40,911 nt of DNA, from the IMG/VR virus record IMGVR_UViG_3300048061_000997, positions 1 to 40,911 of that record, one strand, 5' to 3'. A model generated the notes under the pieces. The model made no database searches, was not told the origin of the DNA, and was given only the letters and a program-made list of their open reading frames with translations. Within the stretch, counting starts at the first letter, position 1. Every line of letters starts with the position of its first letter. This DNA is from a virus. Both the position numbers and the translations under genes were made by a program. Shown in pieces: positions 25,426-33,254 of this stretch.

Positions 25426-26090
25426 CAAAAAGGAGCGTCATCAGATATGTGATTTGCTGCCTCTTCTTTTACTGCGTTTGGTTGTGAGCCTTCTTGTGAC
25501 ACGAGATCAAAAACGTTTTGCAGAATTCCAACGCTGCCCGGAAGGTACGACGCTCCCCTGTCTGTAGTTTTTGATTTATAGTCTTGTAATTTTTTATGCT
25601 CTTCAAGTCTTCTGTGGTCGTATAAGTTGCTTAAGTAGTGTTTAAAGAATTCTTTTAGATTTTCAACTTCGCCCGGTTCTATTGGAATCCTGAAGGTTTG
25701 ATTTCCATTTCTCGTAAAAGTAACACCAAACGCTGGGAGTGTTATATACTTCTCTTGATCTCCTGTTTTTATTTTGGTTTTCTTATCCCATGGAGCGAAT
25801 TTGATTGATGTCTTGTTATCTTCGAAAGAGTGAAAAGATGAGTATTCGTTTCGATTATTAAAAGAACTTATAATTGCACCTATTTCAAATTCAGTAAATT
25901 TTAAACTAATCTTTTTATCTGGATCGCTTGCATTATTCGAAAAGCTTCCGCTTCGATTCTTTTCGTCCCAACTGTACTGTTGGATTGCGTTAACGTAAAC
26001 TACGGGCTCTTTGTTTTTATTTTGTCCTATAGAGAAATTAAAAGCGCACCCTGTGTTCTTACTGTTTGGTTTATATAGAGATATTGACAT
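25425..26090 (-). CDS. Probable ssDNA-binding protein with SSB-like acidic C-terminal tip
   Basis: 221 aa, first gene of its unit. The N-terminal about 140 residues are beta-rich with a central basic patch (SIKFAPWDKKTKIK), a pattern that suggests a PC4/Whirly-like ssDNA-binding fold; phage T5 is known to encode a PC4 homologue. The strongest clue is the end: a polar linker (about 190-213) then DDAPF at 217-221, the acidic-aromatic tip through which bacterial SSBs recruit partner proteins. A second protein in this window, the OB-fold SSB at 36911, ends in the same style. A sigma-70-like promoter lies 26 bases upstream. The fold assignment is inference; ssDNA binding is likely but unproven. 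Confidence 0.55.
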   Translation of the reverse strand: MSISLYKPNSKNTGCAFNFSIGQNKNKEPVVYVNAIQQYSWDEKNRSGSFSNNASDPDKKISLKFTEFEIGAIISSFNNRNEYSSFHSFEDNKTSIKFAPWDKKTKIKTGDQEKYITLPAFGVTFTRNGNQTFRIPIEPGEVENLKEFFKHYLSNLYDHRRLEEHKKLQDYKSKTTDRGASYLPGSVGILQNVFDLVSQEGSQPNAVKEEAANHISDDAPF

Positions 26091-26115
26091 ATTGACTTTC
26101 TTTGTTTTACTCTAG

Positions 26116-26143
26116 ATTATAGAGCTGAAGTAAGAAAAATCAA
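26116..26143 (-). promoter_or_regulatory. Sigma-70-like promoter for the ssDNA-binding/GT unit
   Basis: On the minus strand, -35 TTGATT (26143-26138), 16-base spacer, perfect -10 TATAAT (26121-26116). It starts seven bases after the stop of the protease gene and predicts a transcript start near 26109, giving a leader of about 19 bases with a weak purine-rich stretch (AAAGAAAG) before the ATG at 26090. It would separate the last four minus-strand genes from the glycan gene run. Confidence 0.6.
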
Positions 26144-26149
26144 TATAAA

Positions 26150-27076
26150 TTATTGCCCTGACTTTTTGATTAAAAAAGGTAGTTTATTGATTCCTAACGA
26201 ATCATTTTTTTCTGGAGAGGATTTTTCATAAGCTTCCTGGAGGGAATCTTCTTTTGGGGAGTTTTCTACAGGCATGCTTGTTATCTCTTTTAGCGTGGGA
26301 GATTTAACTGATGGATCCAAGGCCCACATTATATCATGTTTCTCCGCCCAACGAACCATCCTTCTTACTGGAACCATTAAATTAAAACCTTCTCCAGCTC
26401 CTCTAACTATCATCCCAACGTACCTTCCGTCTTGAAGATATACTCCGCCTCCTGATGACCCTGGGAAGGCCGTAACTGTTGTTTGGTCGTATTCTATTTT
26501 ATTTCGCATTCTTCCTACTTGAGAAACAATTCCGCTTGTCATACTGTTTGATCCAAATTGACCTAGTAGCGAGCCAACATGGAATAAGGGTGTCCCTATA
26601 GATATGATAGGCTCTTTCTGATTTAAGTAAAATTTGGCGCTAGCTTTTCCGTAATCTTTTGCTCTTACCATTAATAGGGCTAAATCCTCTCCGTTGTCTG
26701 CGTCGCTATATTTAATTACCACCGCCGACATTTTCATTTCACCAACTCTTCTTCCGTCTTCAACCAATTCTTTAACAATCTGGACATCTCCAAATTCTAC
26801 TGTTTTCTTTGGCGTCCCATCTTTAATTTTTGTTCTGATACTTCTGACATTGTCAATTACGTGGCCGCAGGTCCAGACGAAGGTTATCTTCTCTCCCTCA
26901 ATTTCCCTTGTTATTAAAACTCCGGAACCTTCTGATTTGCTGTAGCGAGCCTCAGACTTAATTGTTACTGATATATCTTGAAGAAAGTCCGAAACGCCTT
27001 TCCTGTCTTTTGGTGATATTGATAGTAGGGTTGACGAGATAAAGGTCAATATTATTAGGTTTATAATTATTTTCAT
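26150..27076 (-). CDS. Secreted trypsin-like serine protease (S1 family)
   Basis: 308 aa. An N-terminal signal peptide is visible (lysine at 2, hydrophobic 3-19, LLSIS), so the product should leave the cytoplasm. The chymotrypsin-fold triad is complete: H72 in TCGH, D131 in EDLALL, S208 in GSSGGG (206-211). The fold ends around residue 240; the last 65 residues are polar and probably disordered. No PDZ domain follows, unlike HtrA/Deg proteins. It is the last gene of the glycan run, 12 bases after the WavE-like gene, and no Shine-Dalgarno is present. Function inferred: periplasmic or extracellular cleavage of host proteins, or processing of virion or surface proteins. No target can be named. 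Confidence 0.88.
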   Translation of the reverse strand: MKIIINLIILTFISSTLLSISPKDRKGVSDFLQDISVTIKSEARYSKSEGSGVLITREIEGEKITFVWTCGHVIDNVRSIRTKIKDGTPKKTVEFGDVQIVKELVEDGRRVGEMKMSAVVIKYSDADNGEDLALLMVRAKDYGKASAKFYLNQKEPIISIGTPLFHVGSLLGQFGSNSMTSGIVSQVGRMRNKIEYDQTTVTAFPGSSGGGVYLQDGRYVGMIVRGAGEGFNLMVPVRRMVRWAEKHDIMWALDPSVKSPTLKEITSMPVENSPKEDSLQEAYEKSSPEKNDSLGINKLPFLIKKSGQ

Positions 27077-27088
27077 TTTTATTATTTG

Positions 27089-27958
27089 TTAGATTTCTTT
27101 TATATTATTACACCAACCTTCCTCATTGTAGAGGGGGTCATACTTTCTGTAACTAGAGGTCCATATATGATTGGGTAAATCGCGTATTCTTATTATATCA
27201 AAATGTTTTTTCATTAATTTTTTAGACTCTTTTTCGTTTAGAAAATCATTTTGTTTTTTGATTGGGTCGTGATAAGTTTCGATAACCGCCCTGCAAATAA
27301 GTTGCTCGGGGAACCTGGCCACGCCTTTTTGTTGGCATAATTGTAAGCCTCTGGTAAATATATCTTGCATTCTATTTTTTTGTCCAGCAATTATATGATC
27401 TGATGGGTGAAACTTATTTTCTCTGTCAAATCTAAAATATATATTGGATGTAACTATTTTAAAGTATTGATATAGGCCAGTTTCTTCGTCTTTTTTATCT
27501 CTATTACGTTTTAATGTATTGATTAATGGGTCTAATACTGGATAACTTTCGTCTGATCTAACTTTAATGCAAAAATATCCCGAACAAACTTTTATTGCAT
27601 TCAATGTAGTGAAATGTTGATATATCCATGGAGCCTGTCTTCCGCCCTTCCTTGGGGTGTTAGGCACATCGGAGTATTTATTTACAACTATTTTTATTTT
27701 ATCCTTGTACGGGTTTAATAGGTTGAGATTATCAGAGTCCCAGCAGCTAACTACAACTTCACCGTATCTTAAATAATTTGGTATAGTTTTGATTGACCTA
27801 TTATTGAGTGGTCCTTGTATTATAATTGAAATCTTATTTTCAAAATCAAGTGTTCTCTTGAGAAGGCATTTATTAAATTTATATAAAAGCCTATGATAGG
27901 AACTTACATGTAAATCGTGATCTAAGTAATTTAGAAACAGGCGATCTGTTTCATTCAT
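27089..27958 (-). CDS. WavE-type lipopolysaccharide synthesis glycosyltransferase
   Basis: 289 aa from ATG 27958, chosen because it forms a 4-base ATGA overlap with the preceding stop; an ATG ten codons earlier would overlap by 34 bases. The WavE family pattern is clear: ISIIIQGPLNNRSI (strand and QGPL loop), VVVSCWDSDN (WavE proteins have I-x-S-T-W), VVNKYSDVP, and KVRSDE, equivalent to the K-x-RTD metal-binding motif. WavE was first described in Vibrio cholerae core-oligosaccharide synthesis. The protein has no membrane segment, so it should act on the cytoplasmic side. It follows the GDPD-like gene in the same unit. Confidence 0.8.
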   Translation of the reverse strand: MNETDRLFLNYLDHDLHVSSYHRLLYKFNKCLLKRTLDFENKISIIIQGPLNNRSIKTIPNYLRYGEVVVSCWDSDNLNLLNPYKDKIKIVVNKYSDVPNTPRKGGRQAPWIYQHFTTLNAIKVCSGYFCIKVRSDESYPVLDPLINTLKRNRDKKDEETGLYQYFKIVTSNIYFRFDRENKFHPSDHIIAGQKNRMQDIFTRGLQLCQQKGVARFPEQLICRAVIETYHDPIKKQNDFLNEKESKKLMKKHFDIIRIRDLPNHIWTSSYRKYDPLYNEEGWCNNIKEI

Positions 27959-28377
27959 ACCAAATAATCTGAGCAGAGACCAAAGCATGCTTGACCTGAA
28001 TATTTTCGGGCGTCATCCACAACAAGAACGCTTTTATTGCAAACTCTTTTTCCTGGATAAGTCCATACGAAATTTTTTGAGGTTAATGTAAAATCATCAT
28101 TTTGATGCCAGAAGAAGTTAAATAAGCTAAACTCAGACAATATATCTATAGCTTCAAGGTTTTTACAATGAATCCATAACTTATTAAAATGTTTTGTTAG
28201 AAATTTGACATCAACTTGATATTGGGGTTCATCGTGTCCGAGCCAAAGTTTTTTATCTGCCCAGATATCAATTTCTACATCATAACCTTTTGCTATTGCA
28301 TCTAAAATATAGTCTTGCGTATTTTCTTTTTCTGGGCGAGAACCATTTGTATTACCTCTATGAGCTATAAATATCAT
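27955..28377 (-). CDS. Short GDPD/PI-PLC-like phosphodiesterase
   Basis: 140 aa, much shorter than typical glycerophosphodiester phosphodiesterases (about 240-260). The N-terminal catalytic signature is present: AHRGN with H6 and R7, ENT at 18-20, EIDIW with E35 and D37, and LGHDEP with H48. These supply the two catalytic histidines and the acidic metal ligands of the TIM-barrel family, but the last strands of a full barrel appear missing or reduced. Short versions of this type occur beside polysaccharide genes in bacteria. The start overlaps the preceding gene by 20 bases. Likely substrate: a phosphodiester in a glycan or glycerol-phosphate decoration (inference). Confidence 0.72.
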   Translation of the reverse strand: MIFIAHRGNTNGSRPEKENTQDYILDAIAKGYDVEIDIWADKKLWLGHDEPQYQVDVKFLTKHFNKLWIHCKNLEAIDILSEFSLFNFFWHQNDDFTLTSKNFVWTYPGKRVCNKSVLVVDDARKYSGQACFGLCSDYLV

Positions 28378-29731
28378 GCTTTAGAAAAGTATCTAAATCT
28401 TCCGGTGTTCCTAGTCCCCACATTTTTTCTATATGAAATGTTTTTATTTTAGCATGTTTTAAAATAGCTTCGTTATAAACTGGACAAACGTAAAATTCAT
28501 TATTAACTCTAATATTTTTTTCTATCATAGATTCTGCGCACTCGACATAGTCTTTTCCTTTTTTCCAGAAGTAAATTCCTACAGTAGCATTTTCACTAAT
28601 GGGTTTTTTTTCAGCAACCTCGGTAACAAAATTTTGATCATTGGTTTTTGCGTAACTCCATTTTGGGTGCTTGGAATTAAAGGTGAGTATAGATCCATCA
28701 ATATCATCTGTCATACAAGAATACATATATTGGCTACTATCCCAGTCTACATATTGATCTGAATTAGCTAGAACAAGTGGATCATCGTTGTTAATATATT
28801 CTTTAGCAAGAAGTGTGGTGCATGCCGCACCTTCTGTTACTCCGTCTACTTGAACAATTTTACAACCTGGAGATATTAGGTTTAGGGTGTGTTGTAGGGA
28901 ATATTTTTCGTAATGAGATTTTTGAACTATAAAAATGTGTGTTGCGTCAATATTGATGTTTTCTACAACTCTTTGAATCATGGGCTTACCATTAACGTCT
29001 ATTAATGGTTTAGGGAAGGTGTATCCCGCTTGTTCGAATCTGGACCCTGCTCCAGCCATAGGAATTAAAACGTTCATTTTATCTGAGCTCCATTTGGGTT
29101 TTTTGGTGTTTTTATGTGCATTTGAAATTGTTTTTTTAATTTTATTATAAGATAGATCTTCTGGATTTTCTACAGCGCACAATACACCGCCACTTCTTAT
29201 GGCTCCTTTTCGACCTATGTGAGAGTCTTCTATGATAACTGTTTCGTCAGGGCTAACTCCAGCCTTAATCATGCACCTCATGTATATCTCGGCATTTGGT
29301 TTTGGATTGTTTACGTCTTGATTTGAATATAAAAAATCTATATATTCCATGAAGCCTTTTCTGATAAGTTGAAGTTTTGCTGTTTCTCTAATAGAGTTTG
29401 TTGCGCAAGCAATAGTAAATCCTTCTGATTTTAATTGTTTGAATATATTTTGTATTCTTTTGTCAATTGTGAAATCATCTATTATTTTTAACGTAATTTT
29501 TTGTTTAGCCTTCCACGTGTTATCTATTTCATCTCTTGGAAAATCTTTTGTTTCGCATAGCATTTTCAATTTTTTATTGGTTGATAAACCATCGTATGAA
29601 GTTAGGTGATCTTGATAGCTAATCCTGTATTCTTCGCCAACCAAAGATAAAGCTTTATCTAGGGCATCAAAGTGAAGTTTTTTTGAGTCAACTAAAACTC
29701 CGTCTAAATCAAATATAATTAATTTAATCAT
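28358..29731 (-). CDS. HAD phosphatase - sugar nucleotidyltransferase fusion
   Basis: 457 aa with two catalytic domains. Residues 1-200 are a HAD hydrolase of the beta-phosphoglucomutase type: FDLDGVLVDS (D8 nucleophile, D10), ATNS (110-113), K144 in NPKP, EDSHIG (168-173). Residues 219-457 are a nucleotidyltransferase of the RmlA/GlmU type: MNVLIPMAGAGSRF, FPKPL with K241, NSDQ with D325. A hydrophilic linker of about 18 residues joins them. The pair could dephosphorylate or isomerise a sugar phosphate and load it onto a nucleotide, giving a donor for the neighbouring glycosyltransferases. It overlaps its upstream neighbour by 8 bases. Domain calls are secure; the sugar is unknown. Confidence 0.88.
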   Translation of the reverse strand: MIKLIIFDLDGVLVDSKKLHFDALDKALSLVGEEYRISYQDHLTSYDGLSTNKKLKMLCETKDFPRDEIDNTWKAKQKITLKIIDDFTIDKRIQNIFKQLKSEGFTIACATNSIRETAKLQLIRKGFMEYIDFLYSNQDVNNPKPNAEIYMRCMIKAGVSPDETVIIEDSHIGRKGAIRSGGVLCAVENPEDLSYNKIKKTISNAHKNTKKPKWSSDKMNVLIPMAGAGSRFEQAGYTFPKPLIDVNGKPMIQRVVENINIDATHIFIVQKSHYEKYSLQHTLNLISPGCKIVQVDGVTEGAACTTLLAKEYINNDDPLVLANSDQYVDWDSSQYMYSCMTDDIDGSILTFNSKHPKWSYAKTNDQNFVTEVAEKKPISENATVGIYFWKKGKDYVECAESMIEKNIRVNNEFYVCPVYNEAILKHAKIKTFHIEKMWGLGTPEDLDTFLKHDIYSS

Positions 29732-30347
29732 GTTGAATATCTGAAACCGAAGTTAATCCTAAATACTTTTTTTCGTAACCTCCTGTCTCTTTGTTGCCAT
29801 AAAATTGATATTCAAAGTTTAAGTTATAAGGTTCTAGGCTTAAGTTGTGTTTGCACGCATTTTCATGTTTTGATTTTAAATGTTGGTTCGGAAGATTAAA
29901 GCTCGTAACTATTAACCATTTTGTTTTACTTTTTTTGAGTAAGTGGAAAAATTTTAATATATCGTCGTGATCTAAGTGGATTAATACATCTCTGCATATA
30001 AATAAATCAGAACGGGGTATGTTATCGTGGCATATATCTAATTGTTGAAATGTTATGTTGGTTGATTTTATAGAATTAGGTATAATATTTAGGCAAAATT
30101 TACATACATCTACCCCTAAATAACGCCCTTTATATTTTTCTAAAAATTTATGTTGCCATGCAAAATCTCCACAGACATCAACTATGGATTTTATTTTTTT
30201 GTCTGAGATTATTTTTGATATAAATTTAGAGTCATTATTAGTAAATGCATTACTAGAACCTCTTCCTGATAATGTATTTCCATGTCGACCCCACGCTCTT
30301 CTATTATAAATATTTTCGAAATGACTGCTTATTTGATTCTTATCCAT
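29724..30347 (-). CDS. SAM-dependent methyltransferase (class I)
   Basis: 207 aa. A Rossmann-type motif I is seen at 55-65 (IVDVCGDFAWQ), an acidic residue for the SAM ribose at D80 (LGVDVC), QLDI at 102-105 and a motif-IV-like segment DLFICRDVLIHL at 114-125. The unusual motif I (C-G-D-F instead of GCGxG) resembles a small set of sugar or small-molecule methyltransferases but makes the exact family unclear. It begins one base after the stop of the gene upstream. Role inferred from context: methylation of a sugar in the glycan made by the surrounding enzymes. Confidence 0.75.
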   Translation of the reverse strand: MDKNQISSHFENIYNRRAWGRHGNTLSGRGSSNAFTNNDSKFISKIISDKKIKSIVDVCGDFAWQHKFLEKYKGRYLGVDVCKFCLNIIPNSIKSTNITFQQLDICHDNIPRSDLFICRDVLIHLDHDDILKFFHLLKKSKTKWLIVTSFNLPNQHLKSKHENACKHNLSLEPYNLNFEYQFYGNKETGGYEKKYLGLTSVSDIQHD

Positions 30348-30348
30348 T

Positions 30349-31029
30349 TTACATTTCGATCCAGTTATTATCTAAGTATATGTAGTCTTCTGTTTCAGGG
30401 AAAAGTTCTATGTGCTCTTTAGTTTTTCCGACTGGTATGTAACCAGGATGAGGTTCTGAATGTATCAGAATTTTTTTAGTGTATTTAAGCATTTTGGGTA
30501 CGAAGTAGTTAGTTAAGAAGAACTCGTCTGCCCCATATATAGTTTTATCATCTTTATATTCGCTTATTAAGTTGCGTGTTGAGAATGGGGTTTTCTTTGA
30601 GGATATACAGCCGGCCATGTAATACCTGGGTTCTTTTTTCTTATACAAGGCTAGCCTGTCATGAGCGAACCATATGAATTCTAGCATATGATCTTTTTTT
30701 AGCCAATCTTTGATACAAAAAATGTCGTTCTCTTGTATTGGAAAATCTAAATCCCTGCAGACTGTTATATCTGCGTTATCAAAAGCTAAAAAGCGCCAAA
30801 AGCAACCTTCCCTACCTTTAGACCTTGGCATTTTTATAAGTTCAGTGTTTTTAATTGAATTTAATCTACTAATAATGCCTTCAGGAACCGTGTCATCGTG
30901 GTATACTCTGAATTTCCAATCGGGCATAAAGTCTCTAACAAATTTAGCATTCCTTATTGATCCTATGGAATATTTATTAAAAGATGTAAATCTATTAAAA
31001 AAAAGAGATGTCGATATAATCTTCTTGAT
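30349..31029 (-). CDS. GT-A-like glycosyltransferase; start codon apparently ATC (or damaged ATG)
   Basis: The first ATG is at 30927 (192 aa), but in-frame translation upstream back to a stop at 31044-31042 is clearly coding: IKKIISTSLFFNRF, then KYSIGSIRNAKFVRDF directly before MPDW. This is the expected N-terminal strand and YxxGxxxNA element of phage-type GT-A glycosyltransferases. The natural start position, where homologues have M-K-K-I, is ATC at 31029, one base away from ATG; no ATG, GTG or TTG exists between the in-frame stop and 30927. The full product would be 226 aa. Other motifs: CFWRFLAFD and the metal-binding RDLDF (D-x-D), GADEFFLTN. Either ATC initiation, a mutated start leaving a truncated protein, or a sequencing error. 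Confidence 0.7.
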   Translation of the reverse strand: MKKIISTSLFFNRFTSFNKYSIGSIRNAKFVRDFMPDWKFRVYHDDTVPEGIISRLNSIKNTELIKMPRSKGREGCFWRFLAFDNADITVCRDLDFPIQENDIFCIKDWLKKDHMLEFIWFAHDRLALYKKKEPRYYMAGCISSKKTPFSTRNLISEYKDDKTIYGADEFFLTNYFVPKMLKYTKKILIHSEPHPGYIPVGKTKEHIELFPETEDYIYLDNNWIEM

Positions 31030-31069
31030 TGTTATAAAGGGTTAAAGTTAAATTTAAAATATTTTTATA

Positions 31070-31675
31070 TTAATCTATTGTTTTATCTGTGCAAATTATT
31101 AATTGAGTGCTCTGAGATCTGTTGGTTATTTTATGATCTATCACTTTTAGGTGGCTTGAAATATATTGGTTAAATTCAGGAGAGTTCCATTCTCTAATGT
31201 GAGTTTTATTTCCTGGAGGGCCATTATACCCGGGGTTATTAGGGTGATAATGTAAGTCTCTATCTGGGGTGGATATGAATGCAAATTTAAATTTAAAAGT
31301 TTTTATATATTCCATTAACATGTCTGGATTTATTAAGTGCTCTATTACATCCGCACAGATTACTATATCTGTTTTAAGGTTTTGGGGGTTGTTAAAATCT
31401 GATTTAAGCCATTGATGGGAGGGGTATTTTGAGTTTAAGAAGTCAAGGTTACATTCAACTTCTAGTCCTGTGGTATTGTATTCCTTAAAATATTTAACAA
31501 GTTTGTATCCGGAGCCACACCCAATATCAATTACTTTATTAAGATCATATTTTTGCATGAAACTCCTAGCTTCAAGATAAACTTCTTTTTGCCAACCGTC
31601 CGTATTCTTGGTGTCATCATAATGTAGGAAATTTTTCCTAGAGGTATAATTGTTTTTTATAAAGAAATTTTTCAT
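31070..31675 (-). CDS. SAM-dependent methyltransferase (UbiG-like class I)
   Basis: 201 aa. Motif I VIDIGCGSG (48-56), acidic ribose ligand E72 (GLEVE), D93 in KSDF, and motif IV region CADVIEHL (107-114) are all present. The later segment THIREWNSPEF (158-168) is common in methyltransferases of polysaccharide clusters. It follows the galactosyltransferase-like gene after five bases, with no Shine-Dalgarno. Role inferred from context: methylation of a sugar residue of the glycan, for example a non-reducing-end cap that stops chain growth. Family assignment is secure; substrate unknown. Confidence 0.85.
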   Translation of the reverse strand: MKNFFIKNNYTSRKNFLHYDDTKNTDGWQKEVYLEARSFMQKYDLNKVIDIGCGSGYKLVKYFKEYNTTGLEVECNLDFLNSKYPSHQWLKSDFNNPQNLKTDIVICADVIEHLINPDMLMEYIKTFKFKFAFISTPDRDLHYHPNNPGYNGPPGNKTHIREWNSPEFNQYISSHLKVIDHKITNRSQSTQLIICTDKTID

Positions 31676-31680
31676 AAATA

Positions 31681-32355
31681 TTAAAGCTTTACTGATATTA
31701 ATTTTGTGTGTTTGTTTAATTTTTGGGAAGATATTATCTCATAATTAATGTTATTTAAGCCACTTTTTTTAAAGTGAGATAGTTGAATTTCTTTATTTTC
31801 AGTATTAAATATAAGATCCTCTAAGTCTGATATCTTTTTCTTTTCGCCAGAATAGATTTCATTATTTGGTTTATGGGGTAAATTTTTTAACATATTGAGT
31901 GTTGTTTTTTTAAGGTAGTCTGACATATTATTTTTGTTGATAGTATATCTATAGAAAAGAGCTCTATCTTCTATTCCCCATCCCCATATATTATTAGGAA
32001 AACCATTAGCTTCCTGAAAGCTACAGCTAGAGAGTTTGCATATACCCCCTAGAGACTTTTCGTGCGCAGTAAAGATGCGTAATGCATCGTATGAGTTGAT
32101 AGTGTAAAATTCTTTAATTAATTTTTCTGAAGGAATAATATCTACATCATGGGTAATAACAAAATCTATATCAGAACTTTCCAGGAAGCCTATATTTAAT
32201 AGTTTTCCCCTATTAAATTTTTTATTGTCAGCTTGCTCTATTATTAATATTTCGAGTTGATTGAAATATTTAACGAAAGCTTCTAGGGTATTTTTTATGA
32301 AAATATTAAGATGTTCGTGTCTGTCCCTGAATGGAATAATTATTGACGATTTCAT
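31681..32355 (-). CDS. GT7-type (beta-1,4-galactosyltransferase-like) glycosyltransferase
   Basis: 224 aa. The order of motifs is that of animal beta-1,4-galactosyltransferases: IIPFRDRHEHL (6-16), FNRGKLLNIGF (47-57), THDVDIIP (68-75; D-V-D metal site), GG at 103-104, and NGFPNNIWGWGIED (117-130), where animal enzymes have W-G-W-G-G-E-D-D-D. E129 and D130 keep the catalytic acidic pair; the second Gly and third Asp are replaced (I128, R131). Animal enzymes are membrane-anchored Golgi proteins; here there is no anchor, so it should be cytoplasmic. Starts with a 4-base overlap with the gene before it. Sugar specificity cannot be read: Tyr/Ile changes in this fold switch Gal and GalNAc donors. 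Confidence 0.85.
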   Translation of the reverse strand: MKSSIIIPFRDRHEHLNIFIKNTLEAFVKYFNQLEILIIEQADNKKFNRGKLLNIGFLESSDIDFVITHDVDIIPSEKLIKEFYTINSYDALRIFTAHEKSLGGICKLSSCSFQEANGFPNNIWGWGIEDRALFYRYTINKNNMSDYLKKTTLNMLKNLPHKPNNEIYSGEKKKISDLEDLIFNTENKEIQLSHFKKSGLNNINYEIISSQKLNKHTKLISVKL

Positions 32356-33254
32356 TTTAAATATTTGTTTTTCATGTGAGCTTTGATTTCTTTAAATACA
32401 TCCTCGTTCCAGATAAAGTTGTTTTGAAATTTTTTGTAAACTTCTTGATTTAACCAACTGTCAAGTTTGAAATTTTCAGGGTTGCTATGCTCTCCTATTT
32501 CTCCTATGTAGTTGAAGTTATTAGTGAACGTAGATACTTTAATGAAACCCCTGGCCGCAAAGGCTGCTGAGGTGCATGAGTCTTGACTTGAGACGATTTT
32601 TCTTGGATCAGCTCCAATGGAAGACATTAATTTTAAAATTTCTCCATGAGGTCTGAATCTATATTCTTGCGGCAATAACTTCCAGTATGACTCTAGTATG
32701 TCATATATTGATTCGTAAGAAGATCTTCTTATCGCATAAGCCCAGAGATGGTCCATTAAAATTAGTTTATCCTTATTGTCTTCTTGAATATCTATAGAAA
32801 GTCTGTCGTCTCTATCATGTGAATAATTTATATATGAATAACGGTGAGTTTTTTTTGATCGATGATGCTCTCCGAAGCAATTAATCATTGCTATTCTGTC
32901 GTCGTTTTTGAATTTATCAATGAGAAAATCTAACTGCTGTATGTAATGGGGTTGTAATACGGAATCGTCTTCAATGATTATAGCAAATTCATGGTCTTTG
33001 AGCGCTAATTCTCTTGCGTATTTCATTATCCTAGCAACACCTTGGTTTGATTTTGATATCACTGTTTCGCAGTGAGGAATGAATTGGTTGGCCAGTTTAA
33101 ATGAATCTTCAATTAAGGGAATATCTTCCTTGGATCTAGGTCCATCGACAACACAATAAACCTTCCTGTCCCAACATTGCGGAGATAATGAATCTAAGAC
33201 TTGCTCAAAGTAATTAGGTCTATTATGGGCTGTTAGTACTATTGGAGCTTTCAT
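32352..33254 (-). CDS. GT2/GNT-I-like glycosyltransferase
   Basis: 300 aa from ATG 33254. An ATG 15 codons earlier (33299) would overlap the upstream gene by 77 bases and adds a non-conserved N-terminus, so the later one, directly before APIVLTAHNRP, is preferred. Features of a GT-A enzyme: PIVLTAHNRPNYFEQVL (4-20), VVDGP (35-39), NQGVA (70-74), and IIIEDDSVL (92-100) with the E-D-D metal site. The arrangement resembles GT2 and the GT13 (GNT-I) group. The middle includes DHLWAYAIRRSSY, a typical acceptor-side helix region. Part of the glycan run; no membrane segment is visible. Confidence 0.78.
   Translation of the reverse strand: MKAPIVLTAHNRPNYFEQVLDSLSPQCWDRKVYCVVDGPRSKEDIPLIEDSFKLANQFIPHCETVISKSNQGVARIMKYARELALKDHEFAIIIEDDSVLQPHYIQQLDFLIDKFKNDDRIAMINCFGEHHRSKKTHRYSYINYSHDRDDRLSIDIQEDNKDKLILMDHLWAYAIRRSSYESIYDILESYWKLLPQEYRFRPHGEILKLMSSIGADPRKIVSSQDSCTSAAFAARGFIKVSTFTNNFNYIGEIGEHSNPENFKLDSWLNQEVYKKFQNNFIWNEDVFKEIKAHMKNKYLK

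Noticed and set aside
27959-27988. Earlier ATG for the WavE-like gene
   Set aside because: It overlaps the previous gene by 34 bases and its first ten codons add nothing conserved; the ATGA overlap at 27958 fits the pattern of the operon.
30928-31069. Promoter (TATAAC box) before the ATC-start glycosyltransferase
   Set aside because: A -10-like TATAAC exists but no acceptable -35 lies at the right distance, and AT-rich sequence makes such boxes common.
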